Translations under genes and position numbers: made by a program
Part shown: positions 35,177-42,288 of the stretch, in pieces
Layout of the letters: each line of letters starts with the position of its first letter
How positions within the stretch are numbered: the stretch's first letter is position 1
Notes under the pieces: generated by a model
Told to the model about the DNA's origin: nothing
Databases searched by the model: none
What the model saw: only the letters and a program-made list of their open reading frames with translations
DNA from: Ignavibacteriota bacterium
Lineage (GTDB): Bacteria > Bacteroidota > Ignavibacteria > UBA10030 > SZUA-254
DNA length: 64,000 bases
Assembly: GCA_025358305.1 (NCBI GenBank)
Contig: JANYJZ010000035.1
Location: forward strand, 62,001-126,000
Direction of reading: 5' to 3'

Positions 35177-36535
35177 ATGAATACGCATGAACCGATCCAT
35201 TCGCGTCCTCGGCACAGCATCAGCTTCCGGAAGAGGCGCGCGCTCAATTGGCTGACGCTCGGATTCACATACTCGGCGATGTATATGGGCCGGTACAATC
35301 TCTCATTCGCGAACAAGGCGATCTCCGACGCGTTCGGCTGGAACAAGACGCAGGTCGGCGCGATCATCACCGCGGCGCTCTCCATCTACGGGATTTCCGC
35401 GCTCTTCAACGGCCCGATCGCTGACAGGATCGGCGGCCGCAAGACGATGCTCATCGGGGTGTTCGGTTCGGTCGTCTTCAACGTGGCATTCGGCTTCGGT
35501 GCCTACGTGGGATTTCTCGGAACGGGCACGCTCCTCCTGGGATATTTCGCGACCGCATGGGCGCTGAACGCGTACTTCCAGTCCTATAGCGCGCTCGCGC
35601 TCATTAAAGTGAATTCGAGCTGGTTCCATGTGCGGGAGCGGGGTGTCTTTTCGGCGATCTTCGGTTCAATGATCCAAAGCGGACGCGCGCTCGTCTTCGT
35701 CATCGGCGGCGTCGTGGTGGCGTTTCTCCCGTGGCAGTGGGTCTTTTTCGTTCCGGCGGTCATCATGCTCTTGATGGGACTGCTCACGTACCGGTACGTC
35801 CGCGACAGCCCAGAGGAGACCGGCCACGAACCGTTCGACACGCAGGACGCCTCGAGCGGGGATGTCGAGAAGGTCGACATGAAATACCTCATGAAGAAGG
35901 TCTTCACCAATCCAGTGACCGTCACGATCGCCGTCGCGGAATTCTGCACGGGCTTTGTCCGTCACGGATTTGAGCAGTGGTTCCCACGGTACATGCAAGA
36001 AGCGCAGCACCTCGAACTCAGCTCCAAGGTATTCCAGCAAGGTGCGTTCGTCGTCGTCGTCGCCGGGATCGCCGGCGCCTTCGCGGCCGGGACCATGTCC
36101 GATCTGCTCTTTAAGTCGCGTCGCCCGCCAGTGGCCTTCATCGGTTACATGCTGCAGATCCTCTGCCTGGCGGTGGTCTGGATGAGCCCCAGCCTCGAAT
36201 GGATCATCGCGGCGTTCGTCGTGAACTCGCTAGCGATCAGTATGGTCCACTCGATGCTCTCCGGCACCGCGTCTATGGATTTTGGGGGTAAGAAGGCGGC
36301 CGCCACCGCCACCGGAATGTTCGACGGTATGCAGTACATCGGCGGGGCGGCGGTCGGCTCAGGGATGGGGTGGATGCTTGAGACCTGGGGTTGGGGCGTC
36401 TGGGGTCCGAGCATGATCGGCTTTTCGATCATCGGTGCGATTCTCATGCTGTTTATCTGGAATGCGACGCCGCGAGGTTCCGCGACGCATGCACCTGTCG
36501 GACCGCATGATACGCTTATCGAAGAGATCGTCTAA
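35177..36535 (+). CDS. MFS transporter, organophosphate:phosphate antiporter (GlpT/UhpT)-like
   Basis: 452 residues from ATG 35177; the open frame continues upstream to 34766 but without transporter-like sequence. Twelve membrane segments. TYSAMYMGRYNLSFAN near residue 30 is the OPA-type first-helix motif, and GPIADRIGGRKTMLIG is the MFS loop 2-3 signature. A charged central loop lies near residues 205-235. OPA transporters exchange phosphate for glycerol-3-phosphate or sugar phosphates. The substrate cannot be deduced, and neighbours give no pathway context. Confidence 0.82.
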   Translation: MNTHEPIHSRPRHSISFRKRRALNWLTLGFTYSAMYMGRYNLSFANKAISDAFGWNKTQVGAIITAALSIYGISALFNGPIADRIGGRKTMLIGVFGSVVFNVAFGFGAYVGFLGTGTLLLGYFATAWALNAYFQSYSALALIKVNSSWFHVRERGVFSAIFGSMIQSGRALVFVIGGVVVAFLPWQWVFFVPAVIMLLMGLLTYRYVRDSPEETGHEPFDTQDASSGDVEKVDMKYLMKKVFTNPVTVTIAVAEFCTGFVRHGFEQWFPRYMQEAQHLELSSKVFQQGAFVVVVAGIAGAFAAGTMSDLLFKSRRPPVAFIGYMLQILCLAVVWMSPSLEWIIAAFVVNSLAISMVHSMLSGTASMDFGGKKAAATATGMFDGMQYIGGAAVGSGMGWMLETWGWGVWGPSMIGFSIIGAILMLFIWNATPRGSATHAPVGPHDTLIEEIV

Positions 36536-36707
36536 AGAAGCGTCGCGTGCCGTTTCTCGCTTGCACGGCGAGATCTCTCCGCCCACCTCTCGGGGATGCC
36601 CCCCCCGCCCCGAAACCAGGGCATTTTTACGCTTGAAAGGAGCTTCTGAAAGTCGTGTACTGAGCCGTCAGGGGTTCGTTCATGCAACCACATCAAAGGG
36701 TATGAGA

Positions 36708-36878
36708 ATGAAAACCTTCTCGACCATGTGCCTGCTCCTCCTGATCCTTCCTGCCATCGCCCCTGCGCAGGATTTTTGGATGCCCGTGAACAACGGGCTC
36801 GGAACCGACTCGATCGTCAGGGCGATCGTGACCGCGAAGAACGGCTCGCTCTTCGTGGGTATGTCGGAAGGGCTGTAA
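36708..36878 (+). pseudogene. truncated two-component-regulator-propeller-type secreted protein
   Basis: A 56-codon frame from ATG 36708 with AAAGGG about 7 bases upstream. A good signal peptide (TMCLLLLILPAIAPAQ) is followed by DFWMPVNNGL, then IVRAIVTAKNGSLFVGMSEGL and a stop. This is the first blade of a Reg_prop/beta-propeller protein, which normally continues for hundreds of residues. The remainder is absent. The tRNA-Gln 3' fragment lies 63 bases downstream, so truncation may have accompanied island insertion or loss. Confidence 0.6.
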
Positions 36879-36909
36879 GAATTCCGTATGAATTTTTGGG
36901 AAGACAAAG

Positions 36910-36935
36910 AAAGGGCAGCGTACGCTGCCCTTTTT
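36910..36935 (+). terminator. hairpin terminator next to tRNA fragment
   Basis: AAAGGGCAGCG (36910-36920), TA, CGCTGCCCTTT (36923-36933) and further T residues form a perfect 11-bp stem. Because it is symmetrical it can act on both strands. On the minus strand it sits just after the tRNA 3' fragment, as the 42132 hairpin does after the intact tRNA. Confidence 0.8.
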
Positions 36936-36940
36936 CTCTA

Positions 36941-36967
36941 CTGCCCGGCCAGGACTCGAACCTGGAC
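36941..36967 (-). repeat. tRNA-Gln 3'-end fragment (putative attachment site copy)
   Basis: 27 bases identical to 42165-42191 (T-arm, acceptor 3' strand and discriminator of tRNA-Gln on the minus strand). Similarity continues after three mismatches into CTTGC, the anticodon-stem side, then ends. No matching 5' half of a tRNA is present, so this is not a functional gene. Confidence 0.8.
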
Positions 36968-37068
36968 GAGCTTGCGCGCGCGTCCGCGTTGCCGGCCATA
37001 CGTATGTCGTTATGATCAAAAATCTCCGAACTGACAACTCAGCGATTGGAAGCCGCGCAATTGCTACT

Positions 37069-37099
37069 AATTGATATTTTGGTTAGTTTAATATCAATT
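37069..37099. promoter_or_regulatory. perfect 10-bp inverted repeat upstream of kinase gene
   Basis: AATTGATATT (37069-37078) and AATATCAATT (37090-37099) flank an 11-base AT-rich centre, 20 bases before the kinase ATG. It may be an operator or an mRNA hairpin that masks translation start. No helix-turn-helix regulator is encoded in the island. Confidence 0.55.
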
Positions 37100-37119
37100 T
37101 TCTTATTCCAACTCTGCGT

Positions 37120-39816
37120 ATGATCGGCCAAACCATATCCCACTATAAGATTCTCGAGAAGCTCGGCGAAGGCGGCATGGGCGTCGTCTACAAGGCCGAG
37201 GACACGACCTTGAAGCGCATCGTGGCGTTGAAGTTCCTCCCGCAGCATATCAGCGCGACGGAGAATGACAAGGCGCGATTCCTCCAGGAGGCGCAAGCGG
37301 CGGCCGCATTGAACCATCCGAACATCTGCACCATTTACGGCATCGAGGAGCACGAGGGCCAGATCTTCATCGCGATGGAGTTCGTCGACGGGCAGACATT
37401 ACGCAAGAAGATGGGCTCCTTGAACCAGAAACAGGCGATCGATGTCGGCGTCTTCATCGCCGACGGCTTGGCCGCCGCGCACGACAAGGGGATCGTCCAC
37501 CGGGACATCAAGCCCGAAAACATCATGATTCGGAAGGACGGGATCGCACAGATCATGGACTTTGGACTCGCGAAGCTCCGGTCGAGCTCCAGCAAGATCA
37601 ACCGCCTGACAAAAGAGGGCAGCACGGTCGGGACGGCAGGCTACATGTCACCCGAGCAGGTCCAGGGACACGACGCGGACCACCGGTCCGATATCTTCTC
37701 CCTGGGCGTCGTTCTCTATGAACTCTTCACCGAGCAACTCCCGTTTCGGGGGGTCCATGAGACGGCCCTCATGTACGAGATCGTCAACGTCGACGCAACG
37801 CCGATGTCGTCGCTCAAGCCGGAGATCGACACGAACCTCGACGCCATCGTCTTGGAGTGCCTCGAGAAGGACCCGGCGGACCGATACCAGTCTGTCGCAG
37901 AAACGTCGAAGGACCTCAGGAAGTTCAAGCGCGAATCGAGCCGCGCCCGGGCCAGCCGCGTCACCGGAACGCGCCCGGCCTATCAGTCATCGGTGATGCA
38001 GCCTGCCGAAGGATCACGTGCAATACTTGAGAAACCTTCGCGCAGTTCATCAACGTTGCCATGGGTTGTTGCTCTTGTGTGTTGTATTGGAGCGGTTGTG
38101 ATCGGCGGTTTGTATCTCCGGGGCTCTTCGAGCGAGGGATCGACGGTCCGCACGTCCATTTTGCCGCCGGAAAGAGAGAAATTCCATTTTTATGGGAATA
38201 CTTCTGGCCCGCCAATTATTTCACCGGACGGGAAACACATTGTGTTCGCCGCAAAGGATTCCGCCGATAAACAAATGTTGTATCTCCGGTCGCTCGATGA
38301 GATCGAGGCGCATCCGCTTGCAAGTACAGAAGGAGCCATTCATCCCTTCTGGTCTCCGGACAATCAGTTTATAGGATTTACAACGCATGGCAAGTTAAAG
38401 AAAATTGACATTTCTGGCGGATCTCCGATCGTCATTTGCACTGCGGCCGATTCCCGAGGTGGCTCATGGAGCAAGGATGGAACGATAGTATTTTCTCAGG
38501 GAGCTTTCGGCTCCCTTTCAATGGTTCCTGCGTCCGGTGGAACACCTACGAAAATTACGGAATTGGATTCGTTGCGGAAAGAAACCACTCATCGCTGGCC
38601 GTTCTTTTTGCCCGATGGAAAACATTTTCTATTCTTTGCCCGGACTTCCACGACCGGCGCACAGGGTGAAGGAGACGCGATTCGATTGGCGTCTGTCGAT
38701 GGCAAGACCAATAAGGTTATTTTGAATACATCGTCGAATGCGATTTACGCTTCAGGGCAACTTCTCTACGTACGGGGTAACACTCTCGCTGCCCAGAAGT
38801 TTAATGCAAGTTCTCTCGAACTCGAAGGCGAAGCGACTGCGCTGGTTCAAGACATTGCGTATGACCCGTCTATATCCAGAGGATTGTTCTGGGCTTCCGA
38901 TAATGGACGGTTGGTCTATCAAACCGGAAATGTCCAAGTTGGCTCGAAGCTCAGTTCCGTGGATCGCACTGGAAAATCATTGGGTGTGATCGGAGATATT
39001 GGAGAGTACCTGCCCTTTCGGATTTCTCCGGACAATAAGAGAATAGCCACCGGCGTGTTCGATCAGAAATTCCGGAATAACGATGTATGGATCATTGAAA
39101 TAAAGCGCGGCTTAAAAACACGCTTTACGTTTGACCCCGCAGCAGATAACAATCCCATTTGGTCCCCGGATGGAAATAAGATTGTATTTATGTCATTGCG
39201 AAACATAAACGGAGATCTCTACATTAAATCGGCGAGCGGCGCGACGAACGAGGAAATCTTGTATGAATCCAATGACCGCAAAGTGCCAACGGATTGGTCC
39301 CCCGATGGTAGGTTTATTGCCTATACCGTTTTCGGTAAAAGCAATGAAATCTGGATTTTGCCGATGGACGTACATGGACAGCGTTCAAGCAAGACTCCGT
39401 TTCCATTTCTAGCGACAGAATTCAACCAGATTCAAGCTGTATTTTCACCGGATGGACATTGGATTGCCTATACGAGCAATGAATCCGGACAAGCGGAAGT
39501 CTATGCGCGTCCTTTCCCGGGGCCCGGTGGAAAATTTCAGGTTTCTTCCGAGGGTGGGAGAAATCCTGTCTGGCGCCGGGATGGGACAGAAATTTATTAC
39601 ATCAGTGTGAATGACTCAAAGCTGATGAGCGCCGGAATTGCAGAGAAAGGAACGACAGTAGAAGTAAGCAATGTGCATCCATTATTCGCAATGAATGGAA
39701 CGGACTACGATGTCATGACGGACGGAAAGTTCATACTGAATACCCCATTGGAAACACAGCTTACATTGCCTCTCACACTTGTCGTGAATTGGGATGGCGA
39801 GTTGAAGAGGAAATAG
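37120..39816 (+). CDS. eukaryotic-type Ser/Thr protein kinase with C-terminal TolB/WD40-like beta-propeller
   Basis: 898 residues. The kinase domain is about residues 9-275 with all catalytic elements: G16-E-G-G-M-G21 loop, K38, H127-RD129-I-K131-P-E-N134 and D147-F-G149. An Arg/Ser-rich juxtamembrane stretch precedes one membrane helix (about 312-331). The extracytoplasmic part is a TolB-like propeller with repeated SPDG/FSPDGxWIAYxS motifs (SPDGKHIVFAAKD, WSPDGNKIVFMS, FSPDGHWIAYTSNES). It should sense a ligand outside and phosphorylate cytoplasmic targets. The kinase part is GC-rich like its surroundings, while the DNA from about 38040 is clearly lower in GC, suggesting a chimeric origin. 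Confidence 0.9.
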   Translation: MIGQTISHYKILEKLGEGGMGVVYKAEDTTLKRIVALKFLPQHISATENDKARFLQEAQAAAALNHPNICTIYGIEEHEGQIFIAMEFVDGQTLRKKMGSLNQKQAIDVGVFIADGLAAAHDKGIVHRDIKPENIMIRKDGIAQIMDFGLAKLRSSSSKINRLTKEGSTVGTAGYMSPEQVQGHDADHRSDIFSLGVVLYELFTEQLPFRGVHETALMYEIVNVDATPMSSLKPEIDTNLDAIVLECLEKDPADRYQSVAETSKDLRKFKRESSRARASRVTGTRPAYQSSVMQPAEGSRAILEKPSRSSSTLPWVVALVCCIGAVVIGGLYLRGSSSEGSTVRTSILPPEREKFHFYGNTSGPPIISPDGKHIVFAAKDSADKQMLYLRSLDEIEAHPLASTEGAIHPFWSPDNQFIGFTTHGKLKKIDISGGSPIVICTAADSRGGSWSKDGTIVFSQGAFGSLSMVPASGGTPTKITELDSLRKETTHRWPFFLPDGKHFLFFARTSTTGAQGEGDAIRLASVDGKTNKVILNTSSNAIYASGQLLYVRGNTLAAQKFNASSLELEGEATALVQDIAYDPSISRGLFWASDNGRLVYQTGNVQVGSKLSSVDRTGKSLGVIGDIGEYLPFRISPDNKRIATGVFDQKFRNNDVWIIEIKRGLKTRFTFDPAADNNPIWSPDGNKIVFMSLRNINGDLYIKSASGATNEEILYESNDRKVPTDWSPDGRFIAYTVFGKSNEIWILPMDVHGQRSSKTPFPFLATEFNQIQAVFSPDGHWIAYTSNESGQAEVYARPFPGPGGKFQVSSEGGRNPVWRRDGTEIYYISVNDSKLMSAGIAEKGTTVEVSNVHPLFAMNGTDYDVMTDGKFILNTPLETQLTLPLTLVVNWDGELKRK

Positions 39817-40135
39817 GTTGATTGAGTTGTTGTATCTTTGAATCATTCAATGAAGTTGCTCCAAGATCAAGAAGGGGTAACGGTTGGTTCCGTCGTGGCC
39901 TCGGTCGGTAATCGAGGCCACGGATTTATCAGACCATCAGGTCCTGTATCTGCGGTAACCCTGCTTGCTACATTCCCCCGAAAAAGGTACATTCGTTAAA
40001 TGTGACGTTCGGCTCCCGCTAGGGGAGTGGGAGGAGACAGATAGAGAGGATGAATGTAGTGATGCGGATTCCTCATGACAATTCCGGAAACGATAACCAT
40101 GTAAGACTGCGTTGTTCATATCGGAGAGCGATACT
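39817..40135 (+). other. intergenic region with strong hairpin (319 bp)
   Basis: No gene is seen. CGTGGCCTCG (39894-39903) pairs with CGAGGCCACG (39913-39922) over a 9-base loop, followed by GATTTATC, a poor T-tract. It may terminate the kinase transcript or be a structured element. Confidence 0.45.
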
Positions 40136-40357
40136 ATGAATAATGCCGAACTTGTCGTCTTGAGAACGTTTTCCAACGAGATTGACGCCAATATCGCTTG
40201 CGGACATCTTGAAACTGAAGGTATTGAAGCTCTCGTCAAGAGTGATACCGTGCACGGACTTTGGCCCGACATTCAGCATTTTCAGGATGTTCGGCTTATT
40301 GTTCCTTCGGATGTCCGGGATCGCGCAGATGAGGTTCTCAAAGCGATGGGAATGTAG
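40136..40357 (+). CDS. DUF2007-like putative signal-transducing protein
   Basis: 73 residues from ATG 40136, with GGAGAG 8 bases upstream. LVVLRTFSNEIDANIACGHLE then GIEALVKSD and a C-terminal VRLIVPSDVRDRADEVL match the DUF2007 pattern (x-V-x-x-F-x-x-x-x-E-A-x-x-x-x-x-x-L-x-x-x-G-I). The family folds like PII-type ferredoxin-like domains and its function is unknown. It is inside the putative island, downstream of the kinase. Confidence 0.7.
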   Translation: MNNAELVVLRTFSNEIDANIACGHLETEGIEALVKSDTVHGLWPDIQHFQDVRLIVPSDVRDRADEVLKAMGM

Positions 40358-40496
40358 AGGTGACGTAATCCTCATTGTGCGGTCCATGTCGTGTCTGGGG
40401 GCGAAGAAGAGGGCGCTTCGAGTTGTCGCGCCGTACGAGGGTAGGTCAAATCTCTGCTTATGACAAAGGTCGCTATAATAGAGGAGGGCAGGTAGA

Positions 40497-41297
40497 ATGA
40501 ATTTACGCCCAACCGTATTGCTCACCGTGGCCGTGATTGTGATCGCTTTTCCTGAAATGATTCACGCGCAGTCTCCATTCTATATCCCCGTTACCATCAC
40601 GCAGTCTGGAAACACAACGATTGATACCTTTGGTGTCGCCCACGGTGCCACATACTGCATTGATTCCACTCTGGGTGAGAAAGAACTCTTTCCAAATGTC
40701 ATTGAGGTGTTTGACGCACGATTTGTGGATCATCGGGATACTCCGTGCCTTGGACAAGGTCTGCGTCTGGATTTGCAGCCCGCATCCGGGATCGACACCT
40801 TCCAGCTCCAATTCCGAAAGGGTAACGGGCCGTATAATTTCCAAATTAGTTGGCCGCACGATGAGAGTACGATGCTTTATAGCCTGATTATCACCGACCC
40901 CATCGTCCACAGTTTGGGGTTCATCGACATGCACATGGCATCGAGTGTGACGATCACGCAGCCCTCCATTTCATCGGTCTACATTATCGCGAGCGTAGGG
41001 GATGACGTGAAACCTGGGAGCGAGCTCTATCTCGCGTCTTTTTCATTGGCTCAAAACTACCCTAACCCATTCAACCCTTCCACGACGATTTCCTACACGC
41101 TTCCGTCTCAGAGCTTCGTAACATTGAAGCTCTTCAACGTGCTCGGGCAAGAAGTCGCATCTATGGTGAATGGAATCGAAAGTCCTGGAAACAAATCCGT
41201 GCGGTTTGACGGAAGTGGGCTTCCCAGTGGAGTATATTTCTACCGGTTGCAGGCGGGGAGTTATTCGGCTACGAAGATGTTGATGATCGTAAGATGA
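40497..41297 (+). CDS. short secreted protein with T9SS type A sorting domain
   Basis: 266 residues with an AGGAGG-like site upstream. Signal peptide about 1-25 (TVAVIVIAFPEMIHAQ). A beta-rich domain of about 150 residues with two cysteines (TYCIDS, TPCLGQG) has no recognised family. The last 85 residues are a T9SS domain: QNYPNPFNPSTTISY, LKLFNVLGQEVA and LPSGVYFYRLQAG. It should be secreted and surface-attached or released. The same sorting consensus as the chromosomal cargo indicates that the island comes from the same or a related lineage. Confidence 0.8.
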   Translation: MNLRPTVLLTVAVIVIAFPEMIHAQSPFYIPVTITQSGNTTIDTFGVAHGATYCIDSTLGEKELFPNVIEVFDARFVDHRDTPCLGQGLRLDLQPASGIDTFQLQFRKGNGPYNFQISWPHDESTMLYSLIITDPIVHSLGFIDMHMASSVTITQPSISSVYIIASVGDDVKPGSELYLASFSLAQNYPNPFNPSTTISYTLPSQSFVTLKLFNVLGQEVASMVNGIESPGNKSVRFDGSGLPSGVYFYRLQAGSYSATKMLMIVR

Positions 41298-41336
41298 GGG
41301 CTTGCTCTCAATCGCAAGCAATCCTTCGAGCCCGGA

Positions 41337-42095
41337 TCAACGACGGCGCTTCCAGACGATGTCTTCGCCGTTCCTTCTGGGGAGCATCTGGATCGTTCCG
41401 TTTGCGTCCTTGACGAATAGCTTCCTTCCCCTCGCGTCCCCAGTCACAAAGAAGATATTATCCGTCTCAGGTATCAATTCTTGAGGCGCCTTCTCGTTTC
41501 TCGATCCGTAGAGTGCTTTGCCGTTCATGGTCACTGTATACGTCATCGAATCTCCCATCTCGTACGTGCCGACATAGGCCCGCTCCACGTCAGCGGAGAC
41601 GGCGACGCGCGGCGGTGCCTTCGGTATCTCGAAGACCTGCGATGAGAGCAGCCGCCACTGGGTGGAGTCGTGAGTGTACACGTTCATTGTCGCGTAGGTG
41701 GTATGGAGCTGCTGGCCGAAGACGGTCTCGTATTCGTCTGCGACGTAATGCATGATCGCAAGGTTGCCGCTGAACACTATGGACGGCTGCACGATGTTGA
41801 TCCTTCCTGTGTAGCCTCGCGGGAACGGATGGAGAGAAGAGAGGAGTTCGGCCTTGGTGCTCCGCGAGCCGTCCTCTGAGACCAGGAGAAAGGAGTCATC
41901 GAGGTACGTTTTCCAGGCGAGGGTGTCGCCTGTTCCGACGGCATTGAGCAGCGTCTGCTCAATCGCAAGGAGTTCAGCAGTTTGAGTTGACGTATCTTGT
42001 GACGCTACTTGTGCGTGGCATTGACCGAGCAGGAAGACGAGGGCCGCAATTTGGAAGGCGATTGTTCGGATGGAGAAAGGGGGGGCGGCGTGCAT
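41337..42095 (-). CDS. secreted NTF2/SnoaL-like (DUF4440) protein
   Basis: 252 residues from ATG 42095, chosen because GGAG lies 6 bases upstream; ATG 42119 is possible. Signal peptide ends near LLGQCHAQ. The DUF4440-type cone fold is at about residues 38-155: LLAIEQTLLNAVGTGDTLAWKTYLDDSFLLVSEDG, seen here in pieces, then FSGNLAIMHYVADEYETV and WRLLSSQVFEIP. The C-terminal 90 residues form a lipocalin-like beta domain (YVGTYEMGDSMTYTV) often paired with it. The function is unknown. It is the gene closest to the tRNA end of the island, convergent with the T9SS protein. Confidence 0.7.
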   Translation of the reverse strand: MHAAPPFSIRTIAFQIAALVFLLGQCHAQVASQDTSTQTAELLAIEQTLLNAVGTGDTLAWKTYLDDSFLLVSEDGSRSTKAELLSSLHPFPRGYTGRINIVQPSIVFSGNLAIMHYVADEYETVFGQQLHTTYATMNVYTHDSTQWRLLSSQVFEIPKAPPRVAVSADVERAYVGTYEMGDSMTYTVTMNGKALYGSRNEKAPQELIPETDNIFFVTGDARGRKLFVKDANGTIQMLPRRNGEDIVWKRRR

Positions 42096-42131
42096 ACTCT
42101 GCTCCAATATGGTGACCATTCCTACGTAACG

Positions 42132-42158
42132 AAAAAAGGGCAGTGAAAACTGCCCTTT
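42132..42158 (-). terminator. rho-independent terminator of tRNA-Gln
   Basis: On the minus strand AAAGGGCAGT-TTTC-ACTGCCCTTT followed by further T residues (complement of 42132-42137), 7 bases after the tRNA 3' end. The symmetric stem may also stop the NTF2-like gene's upstream antisense transcription. Confidence 0.85.
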
Positions 42159-42164
42159 ATTTTG

Positions 42165-42237
42165 CTGCCCGGCCAGGACTCGAACCTGGACTACCTTGCT
42201 CCAGAGGCAAGTGTGTTACCAATTACACCACCGGGCA
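42165..42237 (-). tRNA. tRNA-Gln (anticodon CTG)
   Basis: 73 nt folding into a full cloverleaf: acceptor TGCCCGG/CCGGGCA, anticodon stem CTTGC/GCAAG with loop CTCTGGA (anticodon CTG), T-arm CCAGG-TTCGAGT-CCTGG, discriminator G. CCA is not encoded. Its 3' end is duplicated at 36941-36967. Confidence 0.95.
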
Positions 42238-42288
42238 ATGATGATTCGTTTCCAATATAGCAAAAGACGATTCGATTTCAAAATACTA

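Larger units (their letters stand above)
36941..42191. mobile_element. putative tRNA-Gln-associated genomic island, 5.2 kb
   Basis: Bounded by a 27-bp exact direct repeat: the 3' end of the intact minus-strand tRNA-Gln (42165-42191) and a copy at 36941-36967. This is the geometry left by integration into a tRNA 3' end, with the intact tRNA at one side and a 3' fragment at the distal side. Inside are the Ser/Thr kinase, DUF2007-like, short T9SS and NTF2-like genes, with lower GC from about 38040 to 41300. No integrase, transposase or replication gene is visible, so it would be decayed or mobilised in trans. Confidence 0.55.

Noticed and set aside
36941-37015. Second functional tRNA gene
   Set aside because: Only the T-arm and 3' acceptor match; no 5' half can pair with it.
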